Shown piece after piece: positions 13,641 through 27,029 of a stretch of DNA of 64,000 nt (position 1 is its first letter; every line of letters starts with the position of its first letter). Origin of the DNA: Montifringilla adamsi (lineage: Eukaryota > Chordata > Aves > Passeriformes > Passeridae). The stretch lies in contig JAGGNK010006448.1 in assembly GCA_017590115.1 (NCBI GenBank), positions 9,968,099 through 10,032,098 on the forward strand, in the 5' to 3' direction. The notes under the pieces were generated by a model, which was not told the origin of the DNA, ran no database searches, and saw only the letters and a list, made by a program, of their open reading frames with translations. A program made the position numbers and the translations under genes.

Positions 13641-16291
13641 TATTTAACACCTGAATTTATTGTTCTTCTTACAGTTCCCAGATAATTCATCTACAAAGGC
13701 AGCAGTAGGAGCCATGGGATATTTCTCCTGGCCTACGTCTAACTCTTCTCATTTGCAGCCTACTCTTCTGTTAATGATCTCCATTTCAGTTGCAATTCAA
13801 GAAAAAGAAATTTAAAAAAAAATAAAAATCACATTTACTGAAAATTAATTTCTTTTTAAAACTTTACTTGGTCCTCTATCTAGACATTCTTGCAAGGAAT
13901 TCTGTTAGGAAAACAGAATGTGGTTGTGTTGTAAGGAGAAAATGGTACTCAAATCCCAAACTCCAAGCTTCTGTACTTGGCATGGGACATAAACAGTTAC
14001 CCCATGGTGTAGTTATGCCTTGCTACACCAATTAGTTCAGAACGACAGACCAAGAAACATGAGTCAAACTCACGGCCAAGGACTAACACAATGTTGAATA
14101 AAAAGAAAAACCCAAAGGCTTTTGGATAGCGGATGCAGCATATCCATATCAGTAAACAGGAGACTCCATCCAGCAACCTGCACAGCTGCCTAACTGGTCT
14201 CATTTAATACTGGGTCATATTGGAAGCAGGAGGTTGTGTTGAAAGCTCTTGTTCACACACAGCAGTTAAGGGGTAAGTTTTGTTCCCCTCTTCAAATTGT
14301 TTGCATGTGTCAGTAAAGCCACACAATTGCACGTAAATTAACCTACTATTCTAGTAGGGAAAAAATGAAAATCAAGCCAGTGGGGATTTTTAAAGTTTCT
14401 TCTGAATCTACTGACACTAGTAGTAATTTGGCTTTCACAAGGAGAAAAAAGAATAGAATATGTAGACTGACAGTTCAAGCGAGATTTTTTTGTTGTTGTT
14501 CTTATAGCTTTGGCAAGAATATATTGCCTTATGCTTGTAGATCCTCAGAAGTTGTGTAGTGCTTTCTTCTTTTTTTTCTTTGTTTACTAGACAGGCAAAG
14601 CTGAAAGCCATATTATTTTCTGAATAGACGAATTTCTTCCAGTTTCAGCTGGAAACTTTCTTATCTTGAAAAGCCTTTATCAATTTCAAGAGCTGTTCAT
14701 ATTGCTAAAGTAGGAATCTTTCTTCAGGTGACAAAAGCAGACGTATCCTGTTTGTTATAAGGAAAGGAATGTGATTTATATTCTCACCTTTTTGTACTTG
14801 CTACATTCTCTGCAGTTAAAGGACAAGTACTTTAACTGTAGCTGTAGACATTTGCTCTTTCTATATAAAATAAAAACCTACAGACACATTTTCACCACAG
14901 AATTCTTCTGGTGTCAGTTAGTGTTTTCTCCAGATAAGAAGTCAGGAAAAAAGGAGTAAGTGTTCTCTAAAGAAAGGCAATGGCACCAGAAGTAACATAG
15001 AAATACCTCAACCTTGGGTGTATCTATTTAAATCTACTTGATCCAGACAGAATTCTAAAGATGCAATAAAGCTGTGCAACAGCCAGAATAGCTGTTAAGT
15101 CAGGCACAAGCAAGAGGGAGGAGAAGGAGTGAAAAATCCCCAAATGACAATTGTTATGGATTCCTCTGCAGCGGTAGTTCTCATGAGTCTTACCCACAAT
15201 ACTGGCACTTGAAAATATTCTGAAAGACCCACTTGTGTAGTGCACTTGCACCTATCTCTACCTCTTTTTTTCTCTCCTTTTTCCAGTATCCAAAATATAC
15301 TGACAAATTACGGAGTTAGTAGTGATTTGTGATGAGCCCATGAGCCTTTCTCAGAGCAGTTGCAAATCTATTCATTAATTCCTGATTCATGGAAGTAAAC
15401 TCTTCCTCAAAATCTGAATACTTTATTCATAAATAAGGTTATATGAGATGGAGAGAAAATAATTTGGTTTGGTTTATTAAAACTCCAGGTGGCACAGTGT
15501 ATTCATCTACAAATACATTTCAGATCTTGTTCTCACAGTGCACTGTGTACTGTACGCATGAGAGAGATTGTTATTCCAAAAACAGCATGTATCAATTCAG
15601 CGTGGATTTCCTGGTGTGAAGCAAGGGGATTCTTATTATCGTTACAGGAACTTGGAGGCTCTTCATCCAGCCTTAGTCCTAGCTAGACTCATCCTTCTTT
15701 TGCCTGTGTCTGGATGACACCTACATCACATTTAAGTGCAATGGTGCATCACATCCCATACAGCTTTTTATGACACAGCTGTACCGAAGCTGCTGTCAGG
15801 AGCAGGCAACTTGAGTTTTCCCTCCTCTTAGTCATTCCTGAGGGATATCCAATCTCATGGGCCAAAGCTCCACCACAGAGCTGATCCAGCCAGCTAGGGA
15901 CTGGTAGGGCAGGTGTTCCCTGGGGGAGCCTAAGTCACCCTTTGGCCTCAAGTGCTGAAACCAATGCTCAGATGAAGAAATTATGCCAGTGTTGTTGCTT
16001 TCTGCTTTCTAAATAACATATAACATGGAGGATCTGAATAACTTCCTTGGAATAATAATATTTCCTAATAGCAGTGTTTCAGCTGGCGTAATATAAACAT
16101 AAATGCAAGAAAGGCTGTAGGGGACTATCACTGTACCAGATGCTACCTTTGAGGAAAAGTATCCAGAAGACAGAAGTTACCCTCGATCAGTGGTGTCTAG
16201 TTATTTCACTGAATCCTAGTGAATCTGGATAAGCAAACATCATCTGTATATTACATAAGTTAAATATGAGTAATATGAGATTTAAATGCTT
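13641..16291. other. AT-rich non-coding stretch, no gene seen
   Basis: No gene is supported here. A slightly GC-richer segment near 15740-15960 resembles neither CR1 nor a known LTR. The short ORFs (14365-14559, 15489-15686 and others) show no coding character. Confidence 0.6.
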
Positions 16292-16319
16292 TTGTTGTTG
16301 TTGTTGTTGTTGTTGTTGT
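16292..16319 (+). repeat. (TTG)n microsatellite
   Basis: About nine perfect TTG units sit between 'aatgctt' and 'tattgag'. This trinucleotide repeat is likely polymorphic in length. It lies in non-coding DNA. Confidence 0.95.
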
Positions 16320-16732
16320 ATTGAGAAAGGTCAAAGGGTCTGGCAACTAAACACTGAAAATGGAAAAAGATTTGTAGTTATTATGTATATATCTTTTTCA
16401 GGACCTTTTTAAAGACTTTTTTTCCACACTCTTTTACTACTGTGCTCATTTTAATTATGCATTTCACTCATTTAGTGTTTTTTAACCTTGTTGTGCTTGC
16501 ATCTTCTGTCTGACATCCAGCATTATGTGAACATTTCCCAACTTCCCAAAGCAATTTCCACTTTAAACATATTTCATGAACATTAAAGTTATTTTACAAA
16601 AGTTCTTTCATGTTTTGTCTTTGATTTTCAAGGCAAGGTGGTATTCGTTTATTTATTTGTTTTGCAGGGGTTTTTTTCTTCACTTCTTTTAAGCTCTAAT
16701 AAGGCATCCCCCTTTATTTTTTATCTTTTTCC

Positions 16733-16755
16733 TTTTTTTTTTTTTTTTTTTTTTT
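16733..16755. repeat. poly(T) tract, 23 bases
   Basis: A T run terminates a T-rich segment beginning near 16655 that contains shorter T runs. No retrocopied body is recognisable on either side. Confidence 0.9.
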
Positions 16756-19700
16756 AATTGGAGAATTAATAAACTGGCAAAAGGATCACAAGTAGTCATT
16801 TTTTACATTTTCTAAAAAGCTTTGTGGTTCTGATTACTAATTATCCTGGGAGTGTTCTCTGCTTTTTTGGAACCTCATTTGCAGGGCACCAAGAAACTAG
16901 CAATCTCAGCACAAGTAAAATGAGTTACCAGATCATTGAAAATGCTTTCATTTGGGCTTCATCTGTTATGTGTTGCATATTTCCAGTGATCTGCTGAGTA
17001 ACTTCCACCTCATTCAAAAGGAACTGAAGAGGCTGCATATTTTGCTGGACCACTCATTTCTTTGTGAGCCTCTGCCACTCTCACTGAACAGCATTAATGA
17101 CATTCTGGCTGGGGATTTGAACTTATCCTTGACAAATATTTTTCACTGAGAAGATATTTCTAGGCTGCTTGTAACTTGCTAAACATATCTATTTAGAAGA
17201 GAAGAGCTACGTTCCTAAGTCTAGCAGCCTAAGATGACTCATATACTTCCTGAATACAAATCAGCGCTTTGGATAAGAGAGGATGGGCTTCAGCATCCAC
17301 TGTCATTCAGACAATGAAACAAAGCAGATGTCAGATGACATTCTGCATTTAGCCTGGCAGTTTGGGGCAGCTATCTTGCCTTAGCAAAATAAAATATAAA
17401 TTCATAAATGGAATTGAAAAAAAGGAAATGAACCCAAAAGTATCCTTGTGTGCAGACATATCCATTTATTCCTAGGTTTCTGTAGATTATATAAAATAAG
17501 TCTTACTGTGCATATGAACAAGGAAGCTCATTTTTCTTTTTCATTTGTCCAGCCTTGTAATTTTGAAAAACAATGGTGTCATACATTATTAAATATATTT
17601 CAGACAAAAGCATCTGAGTGAATGGTCAAAATATTGCAATATGGTGAGATTGCTTCAGGAAATATATATTCAGGTAAATTCTCTCAGATAATAGTGTATA
17701 AAATGTTGTGACTTTAATATGTGGCAATAATGTACCTGAAAATATTATAGTTTAGGTTGAGTCAGCTTCTGTTAAAAGACATTTGTGGTACAAAAACAAA
17801 ACATAAATCCATGCTGTATACTTTTGGATTTTTTTACCCATTTTGTAGCAAAATAAAAATCCCATTATTTTATTTGTGGATTTTTAAAATTTTAATGATA
17901 AGACAAATAAGGATACAAGTTCTAATAGTAATGCAAGTGGGAAAAAGTAATGTGATGACATGTGGAAAGTAAGCTCCTAACAACAAAATAGACATGGTCA
18001 TCCCTCATGAATATATACCTTAGGTCTGGGGACATAAAAGTCTGTCTTCATTGTGTGAGGATAAATCAAAAGAAAATCCAAATCAAGCAGTAACTAGTGC
18101 ATTCACACCACTGCACTACAGGGATTTCACCTAGGACTGCAGTCACATTAGGTTCTTAGATAAGCAGTGAAGAAAGAAAAGGCACTGTTGCCTTAAAACC
18201 TCTTTTATGGCATCCTAATTTGCACTGTTGAGGTCTTTGCTACTTCCCATTAACTATAAATGAAGCCATGTGTGGCTGCATTCCTGCCTTAGGGATTTAT
18301 GTTATGTGCCACAAATAGGTGAAATGAATCAGATCAAAGCAGTCATGTACATGGAACTGGTGGTGTGTTTTGAGACATCTGAGAACATGATGTATATAGA
18401 GCACTTACACATCACTTTTGGGAATCTCAAAAGCAGACAGGGAAGCAGTTCAGTCCATGCAGTCATACAAGGTTTTGGCAAGTGCTTGTGAGTAAGAGAG
18501 GAGCCAGGAGGTTAAGATGAAAGCATCAAAAGAGTGATTTTATGCAGTGAGCCCTGCAATGCCGGAGCAAGTATTAAAATGGTGGAATTGACGTTAAAAA
18601 GTGAGAAAGAAAAGTAAATATCAAAATGCTGCAGAATGTGGCTGAGCATCCAAGGAAATCTTTACTATGTTCACTTCACTTAATTACAAAGTCAGCAGAA
18701 GTTACAAATTTGGAGAGGACACGCAGTCCACATTGAGAGAAGACCAGAAGCAATACAGCAACAGAAAGATCTCCTTTGTAACTTCAGTCAGGAAGAAGAT
18801 GAAGGGAACATTCATGATGCCAGAAGTAACTAGCAAGGGATTTTCAGCTCTAAACTTTTAGCCCTGTTCTTAGTGGTTAGGAAATGTAAATAGCAAGGAC
18901 AGCTCTTCAAGTCTCACACTCAGGAAATTATAGGATTCATCTTTCTACACAAGTGGTATATTTATAGAAATATTGGTTTTATCAACACAATTTGAACACT
19001 ACATTGTATAAATCAATTGTGTAAGTCAGAAAGCATTACTTGAAATATACCTACTTCAACATCATATATTTGTTTTGAATTACCAGCTCTAGGATGCAAT
19101 GTGTAATTAAGGATACTCTGAGCGGATTCAGCCTGAGATTGTGAAGAGTTGACTCCCTCCATTGACTTTGGGCATGATTTCTTGATTCATTTTCCTAGTA
19201 TTGATTGCATTTATATTTGTTTTTTGTGCTTTCAGAAATTTTGTTTTTTGCATTAAAGCAGGCAATATTTTCTCCTTCCCTGCATCACCCACACTCCCTC
19301 ACTTTTAGTCCCAGCAAAAGACTGATTAAGAGAACACTCTTTATATGGAACATTGGTCTAAATCTTCTGCCTTTAGAGAATTATCCTTAGGAAAACAAGT
19401 AGAATATATAAAAGTGTTCTACCATCAAATACATGAATCACCACTAAACCTGTTAATTTTTAAGTTCTGAGACCACTCTTTGCCAACCTCTATTTCAAAT
19501 ATGAACATTGGAAACAATAATCTTTTGAAAGAGTTGATTTTCTGCTAAATGTATTCATTCAGCTGAATCCAGGACACATGCACTGTCAGTAGCAGGAGTC
19601 TTGTACCCAAGCAAGATTCTTTTCACTTTTGCTGGAAGCTTCAGACATCAGATATTTTAGAACTGCACCTAAAAAGCTGTTCTCCATTTCCCATTGGCGT

Positions 19701-21486
19701 AGTACTTTGCTGTTGCTGCTTCTAAGGGCGGTACACAATGGTCTTCATGGGTGTTTTGGACTCTCAAGGATCAGGGATCAGGACTGAGCCCTGGTAGCCC
19801 CTGGCCTATGGACAGAGGTCCCAAGGATTGCTCGGTGTTCTCAGAGACTCATTGCCTACTTTCACTGCCAAGAACACCCTTACTCTTCACAGCAGCTTCC
19901 CAGCCTGGCCAAACACTTCTCAAATCTGTGTGATTCCTTTCAGCCACCCTTCACTACTGGTCACTCATTTGAGCTCTACACCTGGTCTGCTGTCACAGAC
20001 TTGTACTTTGTTCCCAAGAAGAGCAGAAAAAAGCTTATTTGGCCTTTGTGTTGGAGAAAGTGAAACGAAATATTTTTTTGTGGTGCTGAAAAAAGGTTTT
20101 TACTGATTTTAAAACTAAAAGTAATTGATCTGAATGCTGAGTAATCACATCAAGGCTTAGTTTAAAATAAACAGTTTTCATCAGACTAGACACAAGAGTA
20201 AAGGATGAAAGGTTTAAAAAAAGAGATAGCTCAATTTGATTGAACAGAACATCTATAATTTATAAAACATTTGTCTAGACAGGTTAAAGCCCTTTCTTGG
20301 GTGTTTCAGATTCTGTTTGATGGTTAAATGATAAATACAAAGTGGCAATTTTTCCAAAAGTTCATTTGTTATTTAAAAGTATGTAAGCAGTCTTCCCTGG
20401 AAGCTTTGGGGAAAGCTCATTACATTGTGAACAATTTCCTGGAGCAAAAATACTATATCTCTGAAAGAAAGTCACAGCTTCCAAAATATATCTATGGTCT
20501 CACTTTTACAATATCCTACATTAATGATCCTCGATCAAATTAATAATTTTATACAGTCTGACCAAACAGTTCTTTGAAAGGTGCTGCTAGTGAGAAAGGG
20601 ATATCCTGGGGCATAAATCCAAAGAAATCAATAGATAAATGACAAATAATTTCAAAGGGGTAAACACTTCCTCTTAGAAGTCAGTCTAAAATCTATCTTT
20701 GGAAGGTTTTATTCCTTATTTTATGGGAGGAAGTTTCAATTCCTTAAACAGTGCTAACCCACAGACTTCTGTGTTACCTCGAAATTTTTCTGTGATTTTG
20801 AGACACATGTAAAAAAAAGCTGAAAATTCTAGTAGAGTAGGGGAACTAGCAATGAAACAATGGATCAAGTCTCAGAATTTAGCTGATTCAGCTAAATTCA
20901 CCTAACAGCAGCTTTGAACTGTTCTGGAGAGGTTTTTCTGTGCAATTGGGAGCAGGAATCAAACTTCAATTGTGCAGCATCTTCACTGCTGGCAACACAT
21001 GAGACAACCCACCTGGCATTTTTCTGCCACATCTACCTACAAGGAGATTAATGTGCTTTTTAAATGGAACACCATATCCATTGCTCTGTTATTCTCACCT
21101 TTTCTTGAGTGAGGAAGTTTTACCATGGCATTAAGCTATCTGAATATCAAGACATCTAATTGCCAATAAACTGGTATCCTTGCACTTTACATTTACTTTG
21201 CTAAGTAGCATTCTTTAGTGTTTACATGTATAGAGAAAGTTAACAAGTTCAATTATAGCATTTATTTATTATATTTTCCAATCTTTCCCCATCCCCAGAT
21301 GACCATCATCTGCAAACTCTTCACTTTATTCTTCTTCCTTATGAGTTATTGTTTCAAAACACTTTATTTCCTGCAAGCTTAAAATTATATGGATGAAAAT
21401 AGTACAGCTTCAAAGACTGGGAGCTTCTGGAGGTATAAGGCTTATTTTATACTGCATTCTTGGAGCATGTCTATGACATCATATTT
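16756..21486. other. AT-rich non-coding stretch with a GC-richer patch
   Basis: No gene is supported. A patch at roughly 19640-20060 is GC-richer and carries two overlapping short ORFs (19751-19933 and 19828-20106, +) without recognisable products. The remainder is AT-rich with many stops. Confidence 0.6.
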
Positions 21487-22010
21487 ATAGAATCATAGAA
21501 TCAAGTAGTTCAAATTGAAAGAAATGTTTGAAGATCACCTAATCCAACCTTTCCTTGCCATGGAGTGGGACATCTTTCAGGTGATAAGGTTGCGCAAAGC
21601 CTCATCCATTGTGGCCTTGAATGCCTCAGAGATGGAGCACCCACATTTTCTCTGGGCAACCTGTTCAGCTTTTTACCATCCTCATCCTAAAAAAAAAAAT
21701 CTCATCCTTATGTGCAATTTAAATCTACTCTCTTTCAGATTAAACTCATATCCTCCTGTCCTGCCACTACGGACCCTTACAAAAAGAACCTTTCCAGCTT
21801 TTATGTCAGTTTCTCTTAGCTGTTGGAAGGCTGCTCTAAGGTCTCCATGGAGGCTTCTCTAGCTGAGGCTGAACACCCCCAGCTGTCTCAGCTTGCCTGC
21901 ACAGAAGATGTATTCCAGACTTCTGACTCCTTCGTGTGGCCCTTCTCTGAAATCATTCAAAAGGCTCCATGGCTTTCTTCTGCAGGGAAGCCCAGGACTG
22001 GATGCAGTTA
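21487..22010 (-). mobile_element. CR1 LINE fragment (5'-truncated)
   Basis: The + strand starts with 'atagaatcatagaatca', the reverse complement of the short terminal repeat that ends CR1 retrotransposons, so the element lies on the minus strand with its 3' end at 21487. It continues through 3' UTR-like sequence and phrases typical of CR1 (for example 'ctgaacacccccagctgtctca', split here by age) to about 22010. It is 5'-truncated, as nearly all CR1 copies are, and has an internal A-run near 21690. The reading frame is not intact. CR1 copies in trans-mobilised form do not need a poly(A) tail, which fits the lack of one at the 3' end. Confidence 0.9.
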
Positions 22011-25000
22011 GTATTTAAGTTAAAAAAAAAAAAAATATTACTTTTGCTTCAGTTGCACTGCCTGTGTCTTGTGTGACTCAATTAGCTATTTTGGTATGGA
22101 TATTGAATTATGGGGTGGACTATTTAATGCTCTGTCTTGAAATATGATCTGAACACAAATGTGCTGCACCATCTGGCTTTGAAAATTTAAGCCTGGTTTT
22201 AAAAACTGTTGCCAAAACCACCATGTGGTGCTATATATTGCCACAGCTTCACTGTTTTTCTACTATGGAACTTGTTTTCCCTGAGTTATAGAGCAGGAAG
22301 ACAATAGGCTTGCCTATAATCCTTAGAGGAGAATGAGGCTTCTGTGGAAGGAATGCACAGAAGTACCAGACCACTGAGTGGATGGACATGGTTTCAGATC
22401 TTTACACAGATTTCAGAGATTTTGCAGTTTCTGAAGTGTCAGAAATGGAACAAGGACTTGGATGGGAGAAGAAACCACTAGGAAAATCTCCTCACCTTCT
22501 CAAAAAGCTTTTCAGAAAAAAATGTAAGTGGTTCTCAATGATTATTTCCAAATTATACTATCAAATGCTTATGGCTGTTGCAGCTGATCAGTGAAATCCT
22601 AAGGATAAAATGAGATCATTCTCCATTTTCTTGTTAAGAGGGAACCTGAACAGTACAAAGTACATATATATTTCTAGTTCATTTTAATTTTCTTCTTTTT
22701 TTTTTTATTTGAATCAAGAACAGGATTTTTATAGTAATTCTCCATTTCTTATTGAGTATATATTGGTCTCTACCAGTGAGATTAAAAAACACCCCCACAT
22801 CATTAAATGAATGCCTATAGGAGTCAGCACCTTATGATGTGTGAATGCTGAGCTGCAAAATGCATCCCATGAGCAGCAGAAAAATACATTTTTTCAGGTA
22901 CATTTGCCCCTATTACTCACTTTGTTCAGATTCATGTTTCTTCCACTGTGAGACTGGACTTCCTGGGGCAGGTATTGAACTATTCCTTGCAAAGCATCAG
23001 GAAGCCATTCATTGGAAATTAAGTGAAAGGAGCATTTTTCCTTTCTTGTGGGATCAGTTTTACTTATGAGGAAACAAACAGAGAAGTATCTCTCTTCTTT
23101 AGCAAAAAAAAAACCCCTATATTTCTGTGCTTGCCAACTCTTAAATAGAAACAGATTGAAAACAAGAATAAAAATTAAACTGGTCTTCTCACATGGTTTT
23201 TTTTCAAAAGTGTCAAAAAAAAAAAAAATCATTTTGGTATTTTTACCAGCATAGCTCCCAATATTTTTCTAAAATGTTGCTTATGTTTAGCATGCAGCTT
23301 GTCACATTTTTCATTACTGCAGAGGAAAGTCTAACCTCCATTAAAAGTGTGGGAAATCATAAGATAGGTTATCACCAGTTGCAAACTGCAACATTTTCAT
23401 CCTGTTTTGTTGTGGCAGGTTTCCTCAGAAAGCTTTTTGAAAGTATTAAATTCTCATTTGGATATACTTAGGCAGTAGGTAAGGAGTTTTACCTCACCTA
23501 TCCTTTTCCTGTCTGTACAGTATTTGAAACTCTATCAGAATAGGATAGGACACAGCTCTGGTAAGATGCAGGTGACTTGAGCAGGTTGGAGATATGGGAA
23601 AATGCACCACTGGGACTGCTCAGGGTCAGCTCATTGTAGTATCTGCAACTGGGAATGTAGTGCCAGGATATATTCATATGCCCTTCCATCCCTATCAAAA
23701 AGAGATGGAAAAGGCCAGGGAATCAAGGGAATAATCACCAGGCACTAATCAGGCTCCATTCTTTATGCCCCTTATTTTAATCCAACAGCAAATAGCTTCC
23801 TTGTTGATGTAGTTTTACTGACTACCTGTGGCCCTGCTCAGTCACCACCTAAGTCTACAGCATCTTTTTTGTATTCCTTAAAGATTATGCTTTTTTTTGT
23901 GTGTGGGGTTTTTTTTTGTTTGTTTGTTTTTTTGGTTTTTTTTTAAGCAAAATGAATTGCAAAGCAGCTCTCCTTCCTCTGTCACTACTGCCACTGGTGG
24001 AAAATAGTTAAGTAAAAGCCTGAAGCACTCCTTCCTGCTCTTTCTTCCAGCTGCTTCTGAGTACTAACAAGCTTTGCAGCTAATGGACATCAAGTGCTAT
24101 GACATATGATGTCTTTGAATCTTCAGAAATATTAATGTAGCTGAGGAAAATGACACATAGGGCCTCACCACCAACAACATATGACATTGCACTCCATGAG
24201 AAAATAGTTCGGGATTTAACAACAAGGAAGTTGTTTCAGACCTTTAGTCAAAAATTCTGCAGTTAAATGATTTTACGAGAAGTTTATCTTCTTTATTTTT
24301 ACTTTTCTTCGTGTGTCTCTAATATAAGTGGAGTTTATCCCTGTGTGCTGATATCAACGTAGTGTCAGTAGAAATTATTGGTTGTCTTTAGTCTCAGAGC
24401 TCTGCATACCAAAAATTTTTCACTCTAAGAAAAGCTCAGCTTATCAATTGTATGACACTGCATTTGCCTTTGTTTAATTTCAGATGGTTAAAGTAAATTA
24501 AAGTGGTGTCAGAAGTCTCTACTGCTAAATTGATTTTAACTCAAAAAAACAGGCAGTAATTTCTAATAATCTTTACCATAGCTAATAACAGAGGAATTTA
24601 GGCTTCAATTCAATACCTTGAGAAAGCATGAATTTTCAGAAATACTGAACTCTACCACTCTGTAATTGGTAACAATATAGATATGGACAGAAACTGGAAC
24701 TCTCCAATTAAACATCTGTTACATTTTAATGCATTCTGTGGATAGAGGGAGAGTGGTGTTGCTCTTTATTTCAGAAAGATTTTGGAAGTTATCACGTGAT
24801 AATTTTATAAACAAAAAATGGAAATACTGTCCAGATTAAACAATTGCAATATGGATATGAAATTTGTGGAAAACTATTTTTAGGAAAGAATTAACTGTGA
24901 CTCTTTGTCAGAGTGAAAAAATGTTTGTTGTGGTATCACAAAAGTGTGTCCAAGGCTCTACAAACTCTAGGTGTGCAAATACTTTGGAAGATAAGATGAT

Positions 25001-25315
25001 TTATTTTTTTTTTAAATACAATTTATCTTTTTTAGTAATGTGCTTAAGTAAAATATAAGTTAGCAGGAGGAAAGGATTGCATGGTGGCGGGAAAATCCTG
25101 TGATACAAATGCAGACCAGGAAATAACGTGTTTTGCAGAAAAGGACCTGAGGATTATTATGGACTACAAAATGAACTTTTGCCAACATTTAATGTGGTAT
25201 TGTGAAGAAATAGCTTCTCTGTTGGGACATACAATCCACAAAGCCTCACAAACTTTTTCAAAATAGCTTTAACTTTCTTTACTTCCCTTCCAATTATTTA
25301 CTTTGAGCACTGATC
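22011..25315. other. AT-rich non-coding stretch, no gene seen
   Basis: No supported gene. It contains A/T homopolymers near 22022 and 22693, a 13-base A-run near 23216, and the GT-rich tract listed separately. The short ORFs, including 22894-23232 (minus), have low-complexity or hydrophobic products expected from AT-rich DNA. Confidence 0.6.
23891..23944 (+). repeat. T-rich, G-interrupted low-complexity tract
   Basis: T runs interrupted by G, GT and GGGG, including three TTTG units. All purines in the tract on this strand are G and there is essentially no A or C, so it is strongly strand-asymmetric. It resembles the larger tract at 38528-38674. Confidence 0.85.
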
Positions 25316-25450
25316 CAAAGAAACAGAATAATTCAGATTGGAAGGAAGCTGTAGTTGAACCTTCTGCTCAGAGCCTCTGCCTTACCAGCCTCCAGGTAAG
25401 GTGTGACCCTTTAGTCCAGTCATCCAGATACTTTTTTTATCAACCTGGAT
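25316..25450 (-). mobile_element. Old, decayed CR1 LINE fragment
   Basis: The segment starting 'cagaataattcagattgg' resembles the 3' part of a CR1 subfamily, reverse-complemented on the + strand, and continues with 'ccttctgctcagagc', a decayed form of the usual CR1 3' UTR phrase. Similarity fades after about 130 bases. The terminal repeat is missing. Its divergence suggests it is older than the copies at 21487 and 36170. Boundaries are approximate. Confidence 0.6.
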
Positions 25451-26480
25451 TTTCACTATTCTGAACCCAGTGAGATGCAATTTTAGGAATGGACAGAAGC
25501 CAGATGGACTTGGGAAGACTGGGAACCAACACGCTCTAGAAAACAGGACCTAAGGCAAAAAAATTTAAATATTTGAGTTGCAGAGTCAGAGAAGGAAAGC
25601 CTGGAAATTGCTGTAATAACAGCCTTCCCAATGTGTTATGGTTGCCCACAGAGGAATTGTAACTAAATTAATGTAATCACATTCAAAAGCCTTCTAGAAA
25701 ATGAAGGTGACTTCCATCCCACTACCTCCCTCCTCCCCACCCCACCCCCCCAAGATATGTCAATAGATTTATTTTTCACACTTTTACTTTCACAAATTTC
25801 ATTTATTCAACATGCAGTCATTTTCTAAGTGGTCTGTTCAGGATTGCTTGTGTGCAAAAGAGAACAGGATACAAGTCCTTGCCCTGTCTTTGTTTTTCTC
25901 TATTTGGTGGCAACAAATCATTTTTTTGACAGATCTTTCATGCACTGTAGGAGTCAACAGCTAGATGGTCATTTTCCCCAGTACCTTGCTTAACTCAGCT
26001 TCCCTAATTCTTAGGCCACTTTGCTGCCTATTATATATTTTCTCTTTATTGGTACACCAAGTTGTTTTGCTGGGCTAAAAGGAAAAGAACTGATATATAT
26101 TGTATGCTGTAACCTTGTTGGCATCATCCTGGAGCTTGTATATGCAGGTTCATCACTGGTGAGACATCTGTTATCAATACAGGCCACTCTTACAACTCTG
26201 TGATGTGCAGGGTTTGTTTTTTCTTTCAAACCCATATTTTGAGTCATATTTCACTCATAACAACCTCCAGATTTTTCTTCAAAAAATCTTTACAACAGGT
26301 AATAATAAAGTTGCATTTATGCTCACAGTGGATAGGGCAAGAACTGATGGGCTTTAGGTTACAGCAGGAAGAATTAAATTAAACATCAGGAAAAATCCCA
26401 AAATTTTCTAAAAAAGCAGCCCTAATCTAGATTGCTAGTGAGGTTGTACAACTCTATCAGTGCAGGGTATGAAAAGCAGG
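25451..26480. other. Non-coding stretch, no gene seen
   Basis: No recognised gene or repeat. A C-rich segment with CCCCACCCC-type sequence lies near 25730-25752. The overlapping 60-78 codon ORFs near 26011-26382 look like chance. Confidence 0.6.
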
Positions 26481-27029
26481 TGCTATGGGTTGACCCTGGC
26501 TGGAAGGTAAAGCCCTCACACAATTGCTCACTCACTCATCTTGCAGTGGGATAGAGGAAAGAGTCGGATGGGTAAAACTGAGAGTAACTTTTCAGTTTAA
26601 TAAGGGAATTAAAATAAATGGGGGAGTCAGGGGGACCTCAAAAAACAGCAAGTGATGCAAAGGCAATCATTCACCACCTCCCAGCAGCAGACCGATATCC
26701 ATTTGGTCTCTTGAGCAATAGCTACTTCAGAAATAGTTTCTGTCCCACACCCATGGAGTTTTATTGGTGAGCACAATTCCCTGATGTGTGGGACATCCCT
26801 TTGGTCAGCTGGGGTCAGCTGACCCAGCTGTGTTCCCTACCAACCTCTTGCCCACTGTTAGCCCACTCATTGCTGGGGACAGTGAGAAACAGGGAAAGCA
26901 TCAACCCGTGCAGACACTGATCAGCAATATCTAAAGCACTGGCGTGTGAACAACACTGTTTTGGTCATGAATCCAAATCACAGCAACATAGTGAAGTAAG
27001 CTACCTTTATCTCAGGCTGATCCAGCACA
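26481..27029 (+). mobile_element. Solo LTR of an avian ERVL-type endogenous retrovirus
   Basis: The element starts TGCTATGGGTTGACCCTGGC and ends CCAGCACA, so it has TG...CA ends. Internal landmarks match a common avian ERVL LTR as I remember it: a 'gctcactcactc' stretch, 'cagtttaataa', 'attcaccacctccca', a 'ccctttggtcagctggggtcagctg' segment (positions 26801-26825), and 'aacactgttttggtcatgaatccaaatcacagcaaca' near the end. No primer-binding site or internal gag/pol sequence follows, so it is a solo LTR left by recombination between two LTRs. The flanking bases (gcagg left, tcact right) do not form a clear target duplication, so a boundary may be eroded. It is non-coding. Confidence 0.85.
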
